In this document: in pieces, positions 53,663 to 62,684 of the stretch
Layout: each line of letters opens with the position of its first letter
Position numbering within the stretch: position 1 is the first letter of the stretch
Origin: VRUE01 sp963844395
GTDB lineage: Bacteria; Actinomycetota; Thermoleophilia; Solirubrobacterales; 70-9
Length of the DNA: 64,000 nucleotides
Assembly (NCBI GenBank): GCA_963844395.1
Contig: CAWJNX010000001.1
Span: 310,001-374,000, forward strand
Direction: 5' to 3'
Notes under the pieces: model-generated
What the model was told of the DNA's origin: nothing
Database searches by the model: none
What the model saw: only the letters and a program-made list of their open reading frames with translations
Program-made: the position numbers and the translations under genes

Positions 53663-54367
53663 CTAGAACGGGCTCGGCACGCGGATGACGACGTCGTCGA
53701 AGCTGCCGACCGCTCCCTTGGCGTTGCCGAGCGCGCCGATCGAGAAACCGGAGCCGCGGCCCTGCAGGTCGCCGGCGGCCGGGTCGAGCGACGTCGGCGA
53801 CCTGCTGGCCGCCGACGAAGGCGACGATCCGGCATTTGCCCCGGTCGGGACCGCTGGTCACGTTGAAGGCCCGCAGCCGCAGCTCGTTCGCCTCGTCGGT
53901 CCCCATCACCGGTGCTGACGCCCTTCTCGATGTGCAGGTACTCGACCCGTGCCGTCGCTGAGGATCTTGCGCAGCTGGGCCTTGCGCTGCAGCGGGATAG
54001 ACGGCGAGCTGGTAGCCGGCGCCGGCGTCCCCGGTGCGCAGGTTGAGGGCGAGGAACGCCTTGCGCTTGACCGCTTTCGGGGTCGAGCTGAGCAGGCGTC
54101 CGGTGGCGGCGATTTCGAGGTCGCGACCGACCACCGGCGTGCGGTAGGCGCACTCGCTGGTCGCTTTGCCGACCGTGATCCGGAAGGCGTGCTGGAGCCG
54201 CCCCGGCCGCAGCGCTCGCCCGAGAGCTTGCCGATCTGGCCGCGCTGGGCGTCGCTCTCCATGCTGTTGCGGTAGAGGCCGATCAGCGCCGCGCTCGCGC
54301 TCGCGGCAAGCGCCAGCGAGGCGATGGCCGCGGCGAGCAGGGCTGAGGTGAGTCGCAGTCTGATCAC
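53663..54367 (-). CDS. Secreted hypothetical protein (several frameshifts)
   Basis: A signal peptide (RLTSALLAAAIASLALAASA) starts at GTG 54365-54367. Across frames: FRITVGKATSECAYRTPVV, RDLEIAATGRLLSSTPKAVK, AFLALNLRTGDAGAGYQLAV, ANELRLRAFNVTSGPDRGKC, and the end GSFDDVVIRVPSPF. The beta-rich pattern and DDVxI end suggest a concanavalin/LamG-like jelly roll. Function unknown. Frame changes near 54.19, 53.99, 53.95, 53.91 and 53.79 kb. Confidence 0.55.
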
Positions 54368-54468
54368 GATTGGGGCGCTCCGCAGCCTAAACACAGATCC
54401 GGGCAAAAGATGCGCGCTGTGACGGATGAACGCCGTCTTTCCCCGCACGCCAAATAACATTGGGCTCG

Positions 54469-56463
54469 ATGTCCGAGCACCGCCTACCCGAGCGCGACCG
54501 CCCCTGGGTGATGCGCACCTACGCCGGGCACTCCGACGCGCGCCGCTCCAACGAGCTCTACCGCGGCAATCTGGCCAAGGGACAGACCGGCCTCTCGGTC
54601 GCCTTCGACCTCCCCACCCAGACCGGCTACGACCCCGACCACGTCCTCGCCCGCGGCGAGGTCGGCAAGGTCGGCGTCTCGATCGCCCACAAGGGCGACA
54701 TGCACCAGCTCTTCGACGGCATCCCGCTCGACGAGATGAACACCTCGATGACGATCAACGCGACCGCCGCCTGGCTGCTCGGCCTCTACGTCACCGTCGC
54801 CGAGGAGAACGGGGTCGAGCGCGCCGCGCTGAAGGGCACGACCCAGAACGACATCATCAAGGAGTACCTCTCGCGCGGCACCTACGCCTTCCCGCCCGAG
54901 CCCTCGATGCGGCTGATCGCCGACATGGTCGCCTTCACCGTCAACGAGGTGCCGAGCTGGAACCCGACCAACATCTGCAGCTACCACCTGCAGGAGGCCG
55001 GAGCGACGCCGGTGCAGGAGATCGCCTACGCGCTCTCGACCGGGATCGCCGTGCTCGACGAGGTGAAAGCGCGCGGCCAGGTCGCCGAGGCCGACTTCGC
55101 CAAGGTCTTCGGCCGCATCTCCTTCTTCGTCAACGCCGGCATCCGGCTGGTCGAGGAGATCGCCAAGCTGCGGACGATGGGCGCGCTCTGGAACGAGATC
55201 GGCCGCGAGCGCTACGGCGTCACCGACGAGAAGATGCTGCGCTTCCGCTACGGCGTCCAGGTCAACAGCCTCGGCCTGACCGAGGCGCAGCCGGAGAACA
55301 ACATCCAGCGGATCGTGCTGGAGGCGCTCGCCGTAACCCTGAGCCGCGACGCCCGCGCCCGGGCGATCCAGCTGCCGGCCTGGAACGAGGCGATGGGCTT
55401 GCCCCGCCCCTGGGACCAGCAGTGGAGCCTGCGCATCCAGCAGGTGCTGGCCAACGAGACCGACCTGCTCGAGTACCCCGACCTGTTCGAGGGCTCAGTG
55501 GTGATGGACGGCCTGGTCGAGGAGCTGACCGAGGGCGCCCGCGCCGAGATGGCGGTGGTCGAGGAGCACGGCGGCGCCGTCGCCGCGGTCCCCTACATGA
55601 AGGCCCGCCTGGTCGAGTCGCACCGCGAGCGGGTGGCGCGGATCGAGAGCGGCGAGCAGAAGGTCGTCGGCCAGAACAGCTTCACCGAGACCGAGGACTC
55701 GCCGCTGACCGCGGGCGCCGACGGCGGCATCCTCACCCCCGATCCGGAGGTCGAGCGCGAACGGGTCGAGGCGCTGGAGGCCTGGAAGGCCGAGCGCGAC
55801 GAGGGCGCCGTGCGGACGGCGCTCGAGGAGCTCGGCCGGGTCGCCGCCGACGAGGGCGCGAACGTGATGCCGGCGACGATCGCCGCCGCCAAGGCCGGGG
55901 CGACGACCGGCGAGTGGGCGCAGGTGCTGCGCGAGGCGTTCGGCGCCTACCGCGCCCCGACCGGGGTCGACGGAGCCGCGCCGCCGGCCGACCGCGACCA
56001 GCTGGCGCAGATCCGCCGCAGCGTCGACGAGGTCTCCGAGCGGATCGGGCACCGGATCAAGATCCTGGTCGGCAAGCCGGGCCTCGACGGCCACTCCAAC
56101 GGCTCCGAGCAGGTCGCGCTGCGCGCCCGCGACGCCGGCATGGAGGTGATCTACCAGGGCATCCGCCTCACCCCCGAGGAGATCGCCGAGTCGGCGCTGC
56201 AGGAGGACGTCGACGTCGTCGGCCTCTCGATCCTCTCCGGCTCCCACCTGGAGCTGATCCCCGAGGTGGTGCGCCGCCTGCGCGACGAGGGGGTCGACGT
56301 ACCGGTCGTCGTCGGCGGCATCATCCCCGTCGCCGACGCCGAGCGCCTGCGCGAGGCGGGAGTTGCCGGCGTCTACACCCCGAAGGACTTCGACGTCAAC
56401 CGGATCATGGGCGAGATCGTCGAGCTGGTCGAGCGACGCGCTGCAGCAGCAACCAGCGTCTGA
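54469..56463 (+). CDS. ecm: Ethylmalonyl-CoA mutase (B12-dependent)
   Basis: 664 residues in one clean frame from ATG 54469. The catalytic barrel starts RPWVMRTYAGHSDARRSNEL, LSVAFDLPTQTGYDPDHVLA, GEVGKVGVSIAH, and has MTINATAAWLLGLY, GTTQNDIIKEYLSRGTYAFP, SYHLQEAGATPVQEIAYAL. The DLPTQTGYD form (instead of DLATHRGYD of methylmalonyl-CoA mutase) is the ethylmalonyl/MeaA type. The C-terminal cobalamin domain (about residue 530 on) has VGKPGLDGHSNGSEQVAL (DxHxxG) and GLSILSGSH. With ccr it forms the core of the ethylmalonyl-CoA pathway. No cobalamin riboswitch upstream. Confidence 0.9.
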   Translation: MSEHRLPERDRPWVMRTYAGHSDARRSNELYRGNLAKGQTGLSVAFDLPTQTGYDPDHVLARGEVGKVGVSIAHKGDMHQLFDGIPLDEMNTSMTINATAAWLLGLYVTVAEENGVERAALKGTTQNDIIKEYLSRGTYAFPPEPSMRLIADMVAFTVNEVPSWNPTNICSYHLQEAGATPVQEIAYALSTGIAVLDEVKARGQVAEADFAKVFGRISFFVNAGIRLVEEIAKLRTMGALWNEIGRERYGVTDEKMLRFRYGVQVNSLGLTEAQPENNIQRIVLEALAVTLSRDARARAIQLPAWNEAMGLPRPWDQQWSLRIQQVLANETDLLEYPDLFEGSVVMDGLVEELTEGARAEMAVVEEHGGAVAAVPYMKARLVESHRERVARIESGEQKVVGQNSFTETEDSPLTAGADGGILTPDPEVERERVEALEAWKAERDEGAVRTALEELGRVAADEGANVMPATIAAAKAGATTGEWAQVLREAFGAYRAPTGVDGAAPPADRDQLAQIRRSVDEVSERIGHRIKILVGKPGLDGHSNGSEQVALRARDAGMEVIYQGIRLTPEEIAESALQEDVDVVGLSILSGSHLELIPEVVRRLRDEGVDVPVVVGGIIPVADAERLREAGVAGVYTPKDFDVNRIMGEIVELVERRAAAATSV

Positions 56464-56468
56464 CCCGT

Positions 56469-56511
56469 CCTTAAGCGCAGGATTTCGCCTCTTTAAGTCC
56501 CTTAAGCGCAG
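56469..56511 (+). repeat. Direct repeats upstream of Fic gene
   Basis: CCTTAAGCGCAG occurs at 56469-56480 and 56500-56511; a related CTTTAAGTCC (56491-56500) lies between. Each core CTTAAG is a palindrome. They end 21 bases before the Fic ATG, so they may be binding sites for an autoregulator. Confidence 0.6.
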
Positions 56512-56532
56512 TTACTCTACCCTTACAGCCGA

Positions 56533-58039
56533 ATGGAGGCCACTGAGCGCACTTTCTTGCTGGAGGACCAACCCGAGGTCTTCGCCACCGCCACGGAGAC
56601 CTCGCGGGCCGTGCGCCGTGCCGTGAACGCCGGTGACGCGCGCAAGGTGGCGGGCCGCCTCTACACCCGCAACACCGAGGACCCGATCGAGCAGGTGGTG
56701 CGCCGCAACTGGGCACGCGTGGCCGCCCATCATTTCCCCGGCGCCGTCGTGGTCGACCGCAGCGCCTTCGAGGCGCGCCCGTCGGCCGACGGCTCGCTCT
56801 TCCTGGACGCCGGCCCGGACTACGCGGGCAGGCGGCCGATCCGGCTGCCCGGCCTGACCCTAAGACCGCGGCGCGGCCCCGGACCGGCAGCCGGCGACAT
56901 GCCCCACTTGGAGGGACTCCATTTCTCGGGCCGCGCCCGCGCCCTGCTCGACAACATGCGTCCCTCGCGGGCACGGGGAGGCGTCGCCCGCACGCTGAGC
57001 AGCGCGGAGGTCGAGCGTGAGCTGACCCGGACCGCGGCGCTGCGGGGTACCGAGGCGCTCAACGAGCTTCGAGACCAGGCCCGTGCCCTCGCCGGTCCCC
57101 TAGGCGCCGAGGGGGAGATGACGGCTTTGGACGACCTGATCGGAGCGATCCTCGGAACCAAGAACGCCCCCCTGAGCACGCCTGCGGGGCGCGCCGCTCA
57201 CGCCGGGCTCGGCTTCGACGCCCGCCGCATCGAACTGTTCGAGACGCTCCAGGCGGCCCTCTTGCGAGAAGCGTTCGCGAGTCGCCCACAGCAGGGCGGA
57301 TCGTTTCCAGCCCTCTCCTTCATCGAGGCCTATTTCTCGAACTGGATCGAGGGCACCGAGTTCGAGCTGCCCGAGGCCGAAGCAGATCGTCTTCCAGCGG
57401 GCTGTGCCGGAGGGCCGGACGGAGGACGCCCACGACATCCTCGGCACCTTCGATCTCGTCAACGACCCGCTGCGACGGCGCCGGCTTCCGGCGGCGTCCG
57501 AGGGACTCCCGGACCTGCTTCGCTCTCACCACGTCCTGATCCTGGAACGGCGCGAGCAGGCCAATCCAGGTGCCTTCAAGACGCGTGCCAACCAAGCCGG
57601 CGGTACCACGTTCGTTCACCCGGACCTCGTCGTCGGCACCCTGGTCGAGGGCTACCGCTTCTGCGAGACCCTGCCGCCAGGATTGAGCCGCGGGATCTTC
57701 CTCATGTTCCTCGTATCCGAGGTTCATCCCTTTGCTGACGGAAATGGCCGCGTCGGTCGGGTGCTGATGAATGCGGCGCTGAGCAGCGCCGGCGAGCAGC
57801 GGATCGTGATCCCGATCGTCTATCGCGACGACTACCTGCAGGCCCTGCGAGCCCTGTCGCGCAACTCCAACCCCGAGCCGTTGATACGCGTCCTCGATTT
57901 CGCCCAGGCCTACGCCGCCGCCATCGACTGGAGCGACCTGGCTGCGGCCGAGCGCCGCCTCGAGGAGACCAACGCCTTCGTTCCCCCCGATCTCGCCGAG
58001 GAGCGAGGAGTCCGCCTTCGCCTTCCTGCGCCACAATGA
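56533..58039 (+). CDS. Fic-domain AMPylase with AbiEi-like N-terminus (one frameshift)
   Basis: About 500 residues from ATG 56533. The N-terminal 85 residues (VFATATETSRAVRRAVNAGD, ARKVAGRLYTRNTEDPIEQV, HHFPGAVVVDRSAF) resemble the winged-helix antitoxin half of AbiEi-type proteins. The central part holds an inhibitory-helix motif SNWIEG, (S/T)xxxE(G/N). After a frame change near 57.39 kb the Fic core follows with the full active site HPFADGNGRVGRVLMN. Fic enzymes transfer AMP to protein hydroxyls; the inhibitory Glu suggests class II autoinhibition. The fusion of a possible DNA-binding regulator with its effector is notable. Confidence 0.8.
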
Positions 58040-58043
58040 AGCG

Positions 58044-58610
58044 ATGGGCGACCTCAACGGCGACCGCTCGGCCTGGCTGCGCTGCTACCGCTGCTGGTCG
58101 GAGAACCTCGAGATCCAGATCCACTACGACGCGATCCGTCGCGTCGATCCCGAGAACGGGATGCTCGCCGAAGGCATCGACGAGATCCAGGAATCGGTCG
58201 TCCAGTGCCTCGACTGCATGCACGACCAGCCCCACCTGACCTTCCAGGACGACCGCGTCGTCCCGATCGAGGACCGCTGGGAGCGGATGGTCGCCGGCAC
58301 TCCCTGGGTCGCCTCCTGCACGGTTACCGTCGATCAGGAGCGGGTAGAGAGTTGTGCAGGCCCGGAAGCAGCCGAGCTGCTTGCTTATGGCGCGTTTGGG
58401 GAGGCAGGCGTGCGGGAGTTCTTTGCCCATGTTCGCTTCCACAAGCACGATGAAGAGCGGATCGTCGTCCACATGTTGGTCGAGCTCTACGCGCGCTCGG
58501 CCGAGGAGGCGACCGAAGTGCTCGAATCAGCCGCCCACGGCCCGCTCGAGATCACCTCGCTGGCGGAGGAGTCCCGCCCGCCCGCGCACGCCTCAGGCGA
58601 GGCGCACTGA
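58044..58610 (+). CDS. Hypothetical zinc-ribbon protein
   Basis: 188 residues. CYRCW near residue 14 and CLDCMHD near residue 54 make a four-Cys zinc site. The rest is alpha+beta (VASCTVTVDQERVESCAGPE, FFAHVRFHKHDEERIVVHML, VELYARSAEEATEVLE). No family recognised. It starts five bases after the Fic stop on the same strand and could be part of that operon. Confidence 0.55.
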   Translation: MGDLNGDRSAWLRCYRCWSENLEIQIHYDAIRRVDPENGMLAEGIDEIQESVVQCLDCMHDQPHLTFQDDRVVPIEDRWERMVAGTPWVASCTVTVDQERVESCAGPEAAELLAYGAFGEAGVREFFAHVRFHKHDEERIVVHMLVELYARSAEEATEVLESAAHGPLEITSLAEESRPPAHASGEAH

Positions 58611-58873
58611 GCAGCGCAGTGCCTGGACGCCTCCTTCAAACATCCGTCCGCGAATTTTGGGATTTGGCTGCAAGCTTGTTTGCCCGCTTGAGCGAAGCAA
58701 GTTTGTTGCCGATGTGTTGTGACATATGGAGATTTCGCCGCTTCCTCTCTATTTTTTGAGCGAATGCTGTGAGCGGCGCAATCGCCCCCTACCCCCGCGT
58801 CGCGCATGACAGTCAAGCACTCGATTCGATCCCGTCCCTGATTCCCTCCTTCCGAAGCCGAAAGCCCCTGCAA
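58611..58873. other. AT-richer promoter region before glycan cluster
   Basis: 263 bases without a gene that I would defend. A T/A-rich zone (58655-58770, including CTATTTTTTGAGCG) stands out from the GC-rich surroundings and probably carries the promoter of the glycan gene cluster. CTTGTTTGCCCGC / GCAAGTTTGTTGCC look loosely repeated. No clear -35/-10 pair chosen. Confidence 0.4.
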
Positions 58874-59659
58874 ATGGAGAACTCCACCGCCCCCAAGAAC
58901 AGCCATCGCTCCCCTTTGCGGGCACTGCGGCTCGGTAGTTCCTCGTCTGAGCGCTCGGCCCAGCGACCAAGCCCGACCGCGCCGCAGAGGCTCTACAGGG
59001 CAAGGTTCAAGCGAGGCGTAGACCTCATTGCAGGCACGGCGCTGATCGTCTTACTGCTTCCGCTCATGCTCGTCGTCGCCCTCGTCATCCGCTTCGACAG
59101 CCGCGGCCCAGTGCTCTTCAGGCAGCGCAGGTTGGGTCGGGACATGGAACCCTTCACGGTGCTGAAGTTCCGCACGATGGCCGTCGACTCCTCCTCAGAG
59201 CTCCACGAGCGCTACATCGCCGAGCTGGCCAGCTCGCGACGCAACGGCAACGGCAACGGAAATGGCAACGGCAACGGCCAGCACCGGGAAAATGGCAACG
59301 GCGCCGACAGCATCAAGAAGCTGACGGCCGATCCCCGCGTCACCACCGTCGGCCGGTTCCTGCGGCGAACCAGCATCGACGAGCTGCCCCAGCTCTTCAA
59401 CGTCGTCGGCGGCTCGATGTCGCTGATCGGCCCACGCCCGGCGCTCGAGTACGAGATCCAGTACTACAGCCCGCTGCATTTCAAGCGCTTCGACGTCCGC
59501 CCCGGAATCACCGGGCTATGGCAGGTTTCCGGCCGCAATCGCCTCGATTTCCACGAGATGCTCGACCTCGACGCGAAGTACAGCCAAGAAGCTACCCTGG
59601 CGACCGATGTCGGCATCCTCGCCCGCACCCCGACCGCCGCTTTCCGGCACGGGGCGTAA
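58874..59659 (+). CDS. Bacterial sugar transferase (phosphoglycosyl transferase)
   Basis: About 261 residues from ATG 58874 (MENSTAPKNSHRSPLRAL). KRGVDLIAGTALIVLLLPLM is the membrane re-entrant helix, then FRQRRLGRDMEPFTVLKFRT, the polar core LRRTSIDELPQLFNVVGGSM, SLIGPRPALEYEI and PGITGLWQVSGRN: the monotopic phosphoglycosyl transferase family (WcaJ/PglC/WbaP C-terminal domain). It starts glycan assembly by moving a sugar-phosphate to undecaprenyl phosphate. An Asn-Gly repeat insert (RNGNGNGNGNGNGQHREN) sits between KFRTM and the core. The last segment ARTPTAAFRHGA replaces the usual end. Confidence 0.88.
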   Translation: MENSTAPKNSHRSPLRALRLGSSSSERSAQRPSPTAPQRLYRARFKRGVDLIAGTALIVLLLPLMLVVALVIRFDSRGPVLFRQRRLGRDMEPFTVLKFRTMAVDSSSELHERYIAELASSRRNGNGNGNGNGNGQHRENGNGADSIKKLTADPRVTTVGRFLRRTSIDELPQLFNVVGGSMSLIGPRPALEYEIQYYSPLHFKRFDVRPGITGLWQVSGRNRLDFHEMLDLDAKYSQEATLATDVGILARTPTAAFRHGA

Positions 59660-59666
59660 TCCGGCG

Positions 59667-60773
59667 ATGAGCTCCGAGACCTCCTTGGCAGTGGTCGGCG
59701 TCGGCTACTGGGGCCCGAACCTCGTCCGCTGCGCCGTCGAGACCGACGATTGCGTTATGAAGACGATCTGCGACCGCGACGTCGCGGCATTGTCGAAGCT
59801 GCAGCGCCGCTATCCGGCGGTCGAGATCAGCCAAGACCTCGACCGCATGCTCGAAGACGAGAGCCTCGACGGCGTCATGATCGCGACCCCGGTGACCACC
59901 CACTACGACCTGGTCAGGCGCTGCCTCATGGCGGGGAAGAACGTGCTGGTGGAGAAGCCGCTGGCCGCGACGGCCGAGCAGTGTCGCGATCTGATCGAGC
60001 TCGCCGAGGAACAGGAGCTCGTCTTGATGCCCGGCCACACCTTCATTTACTCGCCTCCTGTGAACAAGGTGAAACAGCTGGTCGACAGCGGCGAGCTCGG
60101 CGATCTCTACTTCGGCACGTCGAGCCGCGTCAACCTCGGCATCCACCAGAGCGACGTCAGCGTGGTCCGCGATCTCGCCCCCCACGACTTCTCGATTCTT
60201 CTGCACTGGTTCGGTCGGCCCGAGTTCGTGCGCGCGATCGGACGCGCCTCGATCGTTCCGGGCAACCTCGACGTCGCCTTCGTCGATCTTGGCTACGCCA
60301 ATGGCGTTCTCTTCCATGTCGAGCTCTCCTGGCTCTCGCCGACGAAGCTGCGTCGCACCGTCCTGGTCGGCACCGAGCGGATGGTCGTCTACGAGGACAC
60401 CAGTGCCGAGCAGGTGCGGATCTTCGACCGCGGCGTCGAATCGCTGCCCGAGCATCAGACTTTCGGTGAGTTCCAGCTCTCGTACCGCTCTGGAGACGTT
60501 CTCACCCCGCGGATCCCCGCTGACGAGCCGCTGCGCCTGGAGGTGCGGGACTTCGTCGAGGCGATCCGCAACGGCAGCGAGCCGAAATCCAACGCAAAGC
60601 TCGGCTACGACGTCGTCCAGATGATCGAGGCGACGGAGGCCTCGCTCGAATACAACTCGGCACCGGTGCCGCTCTCCGACGACGGTCGGCGACAAGTCGC
60701 CGACCGTCGCAAGAGCGCCGACGGGATGCCCGTCGTGCGGGCGCAAGAAGCGCAAAAGACGGCCGGCCTGTGA
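59667..60773 (+). CDS. Gfo/Idh/MocA-family sugar dehydrogenase
   Basis: 368 residues from ATG 59667 (MSSETSLAVVGVGYWGPNLV). The Rossmann GVGYWGPN, MIATPVTTHYDLVRRCLMAG, the signature VLVEKPLAATAEQ with the EKP Lys, and RDLAPHDFSILLHWFG with the active-site His/Asp. These NAD(P)-dependent enzymes oxidise UDP-sugars (WlbA/WbpB-like) before amination. GTGA overlap with the aminotransferase that follows fits a 3-oxo/3-amino sugar route. Confidence 0.88.
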   Translation: MSSETSLAVVGVGYWGPNLVRCAVETDDCVMKTICDRDVAALSKLQRRYPAVEISQDLDRMLEDESLDGVMIATPVTTHYDLVRRCLMAGKNVLVEKPLAATAEQCRDLIELAEEQELVLMPGHTFIYSPPVNKVKQLVDSGELGDLYFGTSSRVNLGIHQSDVSVVRDLAPHDFSILLHWFGRPEFVRAIGRASIVPGNLDVAFVDLGYANGVLFHVELSWLSPTKLRRTVLVGTERMVVYEDTSAEQVRIFDRGVESLPEHQTFGEFQLSYRSGDVLTPRIPADEPLRLEVRDFVEAIRNGSEPKSNAKLGYDVVQMIEATEASLEYNSAPVPLSDDGRRQVADRRKSADGMPVVRAQEAQKTAGL

Positions 60774-61891
60774 CCCAGGTCGCGGGGCGGACGGTCCCGC
60801 TGGTCGATCTCTCGCGTCTCGACGCGGGGATCCTGGCGGAAGCGCAGGAAACCTTTGAGCGAATTTCGCGCTCAGGCGCATTCACGTTCGGCGAGGACCT
60901 CGAAGCGTTCGAGGCCGAGTTCGCCGAATACTGCGGCACCGCGCACTGCGTGGGGATCAGCGACGGGACCGACGCGCTCCGCCTCGCCCTCAGCGCGATG
61001 GGGGCCGGCCCCGGTCGCGAGGTCGTCACCGTCGCCCACACCTTCGTCGCCACGGTCGAGGCGATCGCCGGCAGCGGCGCGGACACCGTTCTCGTCGATA
61101 TCGATCCGGCCACGCGCTGCATGGACCCGACCCAGCTCAAGGCGGCGATCGGCCCGCGGACGGCAGCGATCCTCCCCGTCCATCTCTACGGGCGGCCGGC
61201 GCCGATGGACGACATCCTCGCCGCGACGGATGGGATTCCGGTCCTCGAGGACGCCGCGCAGGCTCACGGCGCCGAGCTCGGCGGGCGGCGGATCGGCAGC
61301 CTCGGCGCCGCGGCGGGATTCAGCTTTTACCCCACCAAGAACCTCGGCGCGATGGGCGACGGCGGAGCGATGGTGACCGATGACCCTGAGCTTGCCGCGA
61401 CGGTGCGTTCCCTGCGCCACCACGGCTCGGACGCGAGCGACGCGAATCGCCATCTGCGTCCCGGCTCGACGGCACGACTCGACAACCTCCAGGCTGCTCT
61501 GCTGCGGCTGAAGCTGCCCCATCTCGACGCTTGGAATGACGCCCGTCGCCAGGCCGCCGAGCGCTACCGCGAGCTGCTGGCCGACCTTCCCGTCGTGCTC
61601 CCCCCTGGGGATCCCGACGACGGGCGACACGTCTACCACCTGTTCGTGATCGAAGTCGATGATCGGGATCGCGTCCTCGCCGAGCTGCGAGCGGCAGGAA
61701 TCGGGGCAGCGGTCCACTACCCCACTCCGGTCCACCTGCAGCCCGGCTGGCAATCGCTCGGCTACGCAGCCGGCTCGCTGCCGCACACCGAGGCGGCTGC
61801 CTCTCGCTGCCTCACCCTTCCGATCTTCCCCGGCATCGGCGACTCCGAGATCGATCGCGTCGTCGAGGTCCTCGGCGACGTCCTCGGCTGA
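60770..61891 (+). CDS. DegT/DnrJ/EryC1 sugar aminotransferase
   Basis: 373 residues from GTG 60770. PLP enzyme of the DegT family: SRSGAFTFGEDLEAFEAEFA, VGISDGTDALRLALSAMG, VDIDPATRCMDP, VLEDAAQAHGAELGG (Asp binding PLP nitrogen) and FSFYPTKNLGAMGDGGAMV with the Schiff-base Lys. Such enzymes make amino sugars (WlbC/WbpE-like). It directly follows the sugar dehydrogenase and probably uses its keto product. Confidence 0.9.
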   Translation: MTQVAGRTVPLVDLSRLDAGILAEAQETFERISRSGAFTFGEDLEAFEAEFAEYCGTAHCVGISDGTDALRLALSAMGAGPGREVVTVAHTFVATVEAIAGSGADTVLVDIDPATRCMDPTQLKAAIGPRTAAILPVHLYGRPAPMDDILAATDGIPVLEDAAQAHGAELGGRRIGSLGAAAGFSFYPTKNLGAMGDGGAMVTDDPELAATVRSLRHHGSDASDANRHLRPGSTARLDNLQAALLRLKLPHLDAWNDARRQAAERYRELLADLPVVLPPGDPDDGRHVYHLFVIEVDDRDRVLAELRAAGIGAAVHYPTPVHLQPGWQSLGYAAGSLPHTEAAASRCLTLPIFPGIGDSEIDRVVEVLGDVLG

Positions 61892-61898
61892 ACGCGGC

Positions 61899-62684
61899 CT
61901 AGGCCGGCGGCTTGCGCATGACGAAGATCAGCTCCGTGGCCTCCGGGTCGACGTACCCGAGCGTCACGATTCGGATCAAGCCGCGGACGAGACGCCATGG
62001 CGCGCCGCGCAGCCTCACCTTCGAGCGCACGAGCTGCTGCTTGTCGGCCTCGTACGTGCCGCACATCTCGATCGCCATGCCCCGCCGCTCGGCGAACCGC
62101 CGCAGCGCTTTCGGCGCGATCGAGAGCCGCAGGAAGGTACGAAACGGTGGCCGGTCGTTCTTGCCTGGATCGGCATAGCCGAAGACGTGCTTGTAGACGA
62201 GGACGTGGAACCAGTGCGGCGAGAGCTTCGTAATCAGGCCCTTGCCAGAGAGCACGTTCGGGACCTTGATCACGACAAGCCCGCCCGGTCGCACGGCGTG
62301 CACGAACCGCTCCAGCGCCTGCTCGGGGTTCGGCAGATGCTCGAGCACGTCCCAGCAGACGATCGCGTCGAATTCCTCGGCCCCGAAGTCGTGGCTCATA
62401 ACGTCGCCGAGGATCTTCTCCTGAGCCCACTCGTTGCGCTCGAGCTGGGCCGGCGAGATGTCGATGCCGACGATATGAGCGCGGCCGTCGAGCCCGAGCG
62501 GGCTGGGGTACTCGCCGCAACCGGCCTCGAGCAGGCGCACCGGCTCGCGATCCGCGGTGAAACGCTCGACGACCAAGCGCAGGGCCGCGACCTGCTCGTC
62601 CCAGGTTCCCTGGCCGAAGCTCCGGGCCGGCGCCCCCTCCGCACTTCCTGACAAGCTTTCCCGCGAGCCCAATGAGCCTCCCAA
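61899..62684 (-). CDS. Class I SAM-dependent methyltransferase
   Basis: About 261 residues. LLEAGCGEYPSPLGL (motif I), IVGIDISPAQLERN, FDAIVCWDVLEHLPNPEQAL and HAVRPGGLVVIKVPN are the Methyltransf_11/23 pattern. The start is unsure: ATG 62684 overlaps the divergent glycosyltransferase start by 13 bases, so a later start is possible. Likely methylates a glycan sugar or lipid, from context. Confidence 0.8.
   Translation of the reverse strand: MGGSLGSRESLSGSAEGAPARSFGQGTWDEQVAALRLVVERFTADREPVRLLEAGCGEYPSPLGLDGRAHIVGIDISPAQLERNEWAQEKILGDVMSHDFGAEEFDAIVCWDVLEHLPNPEQALERFVHAVRPGGLVVIKVPNVLSGKGLITKLSPHWFHVLVYKHVFGYADPGKNDRPPFRTFLRLSIAPKALRRFAERRGMAIEMCGTYEADKQQLVRSKVRLRGAPWRLVRGLIRIVTLGYVDPEATELIFVMRKPPA

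Noticed and set aside
54368..54468. Cobalamin riboswitch ahead of the B12-dependent mutase
   Set aside because: About 100 bases only, with no B12-box-like sequence visible.
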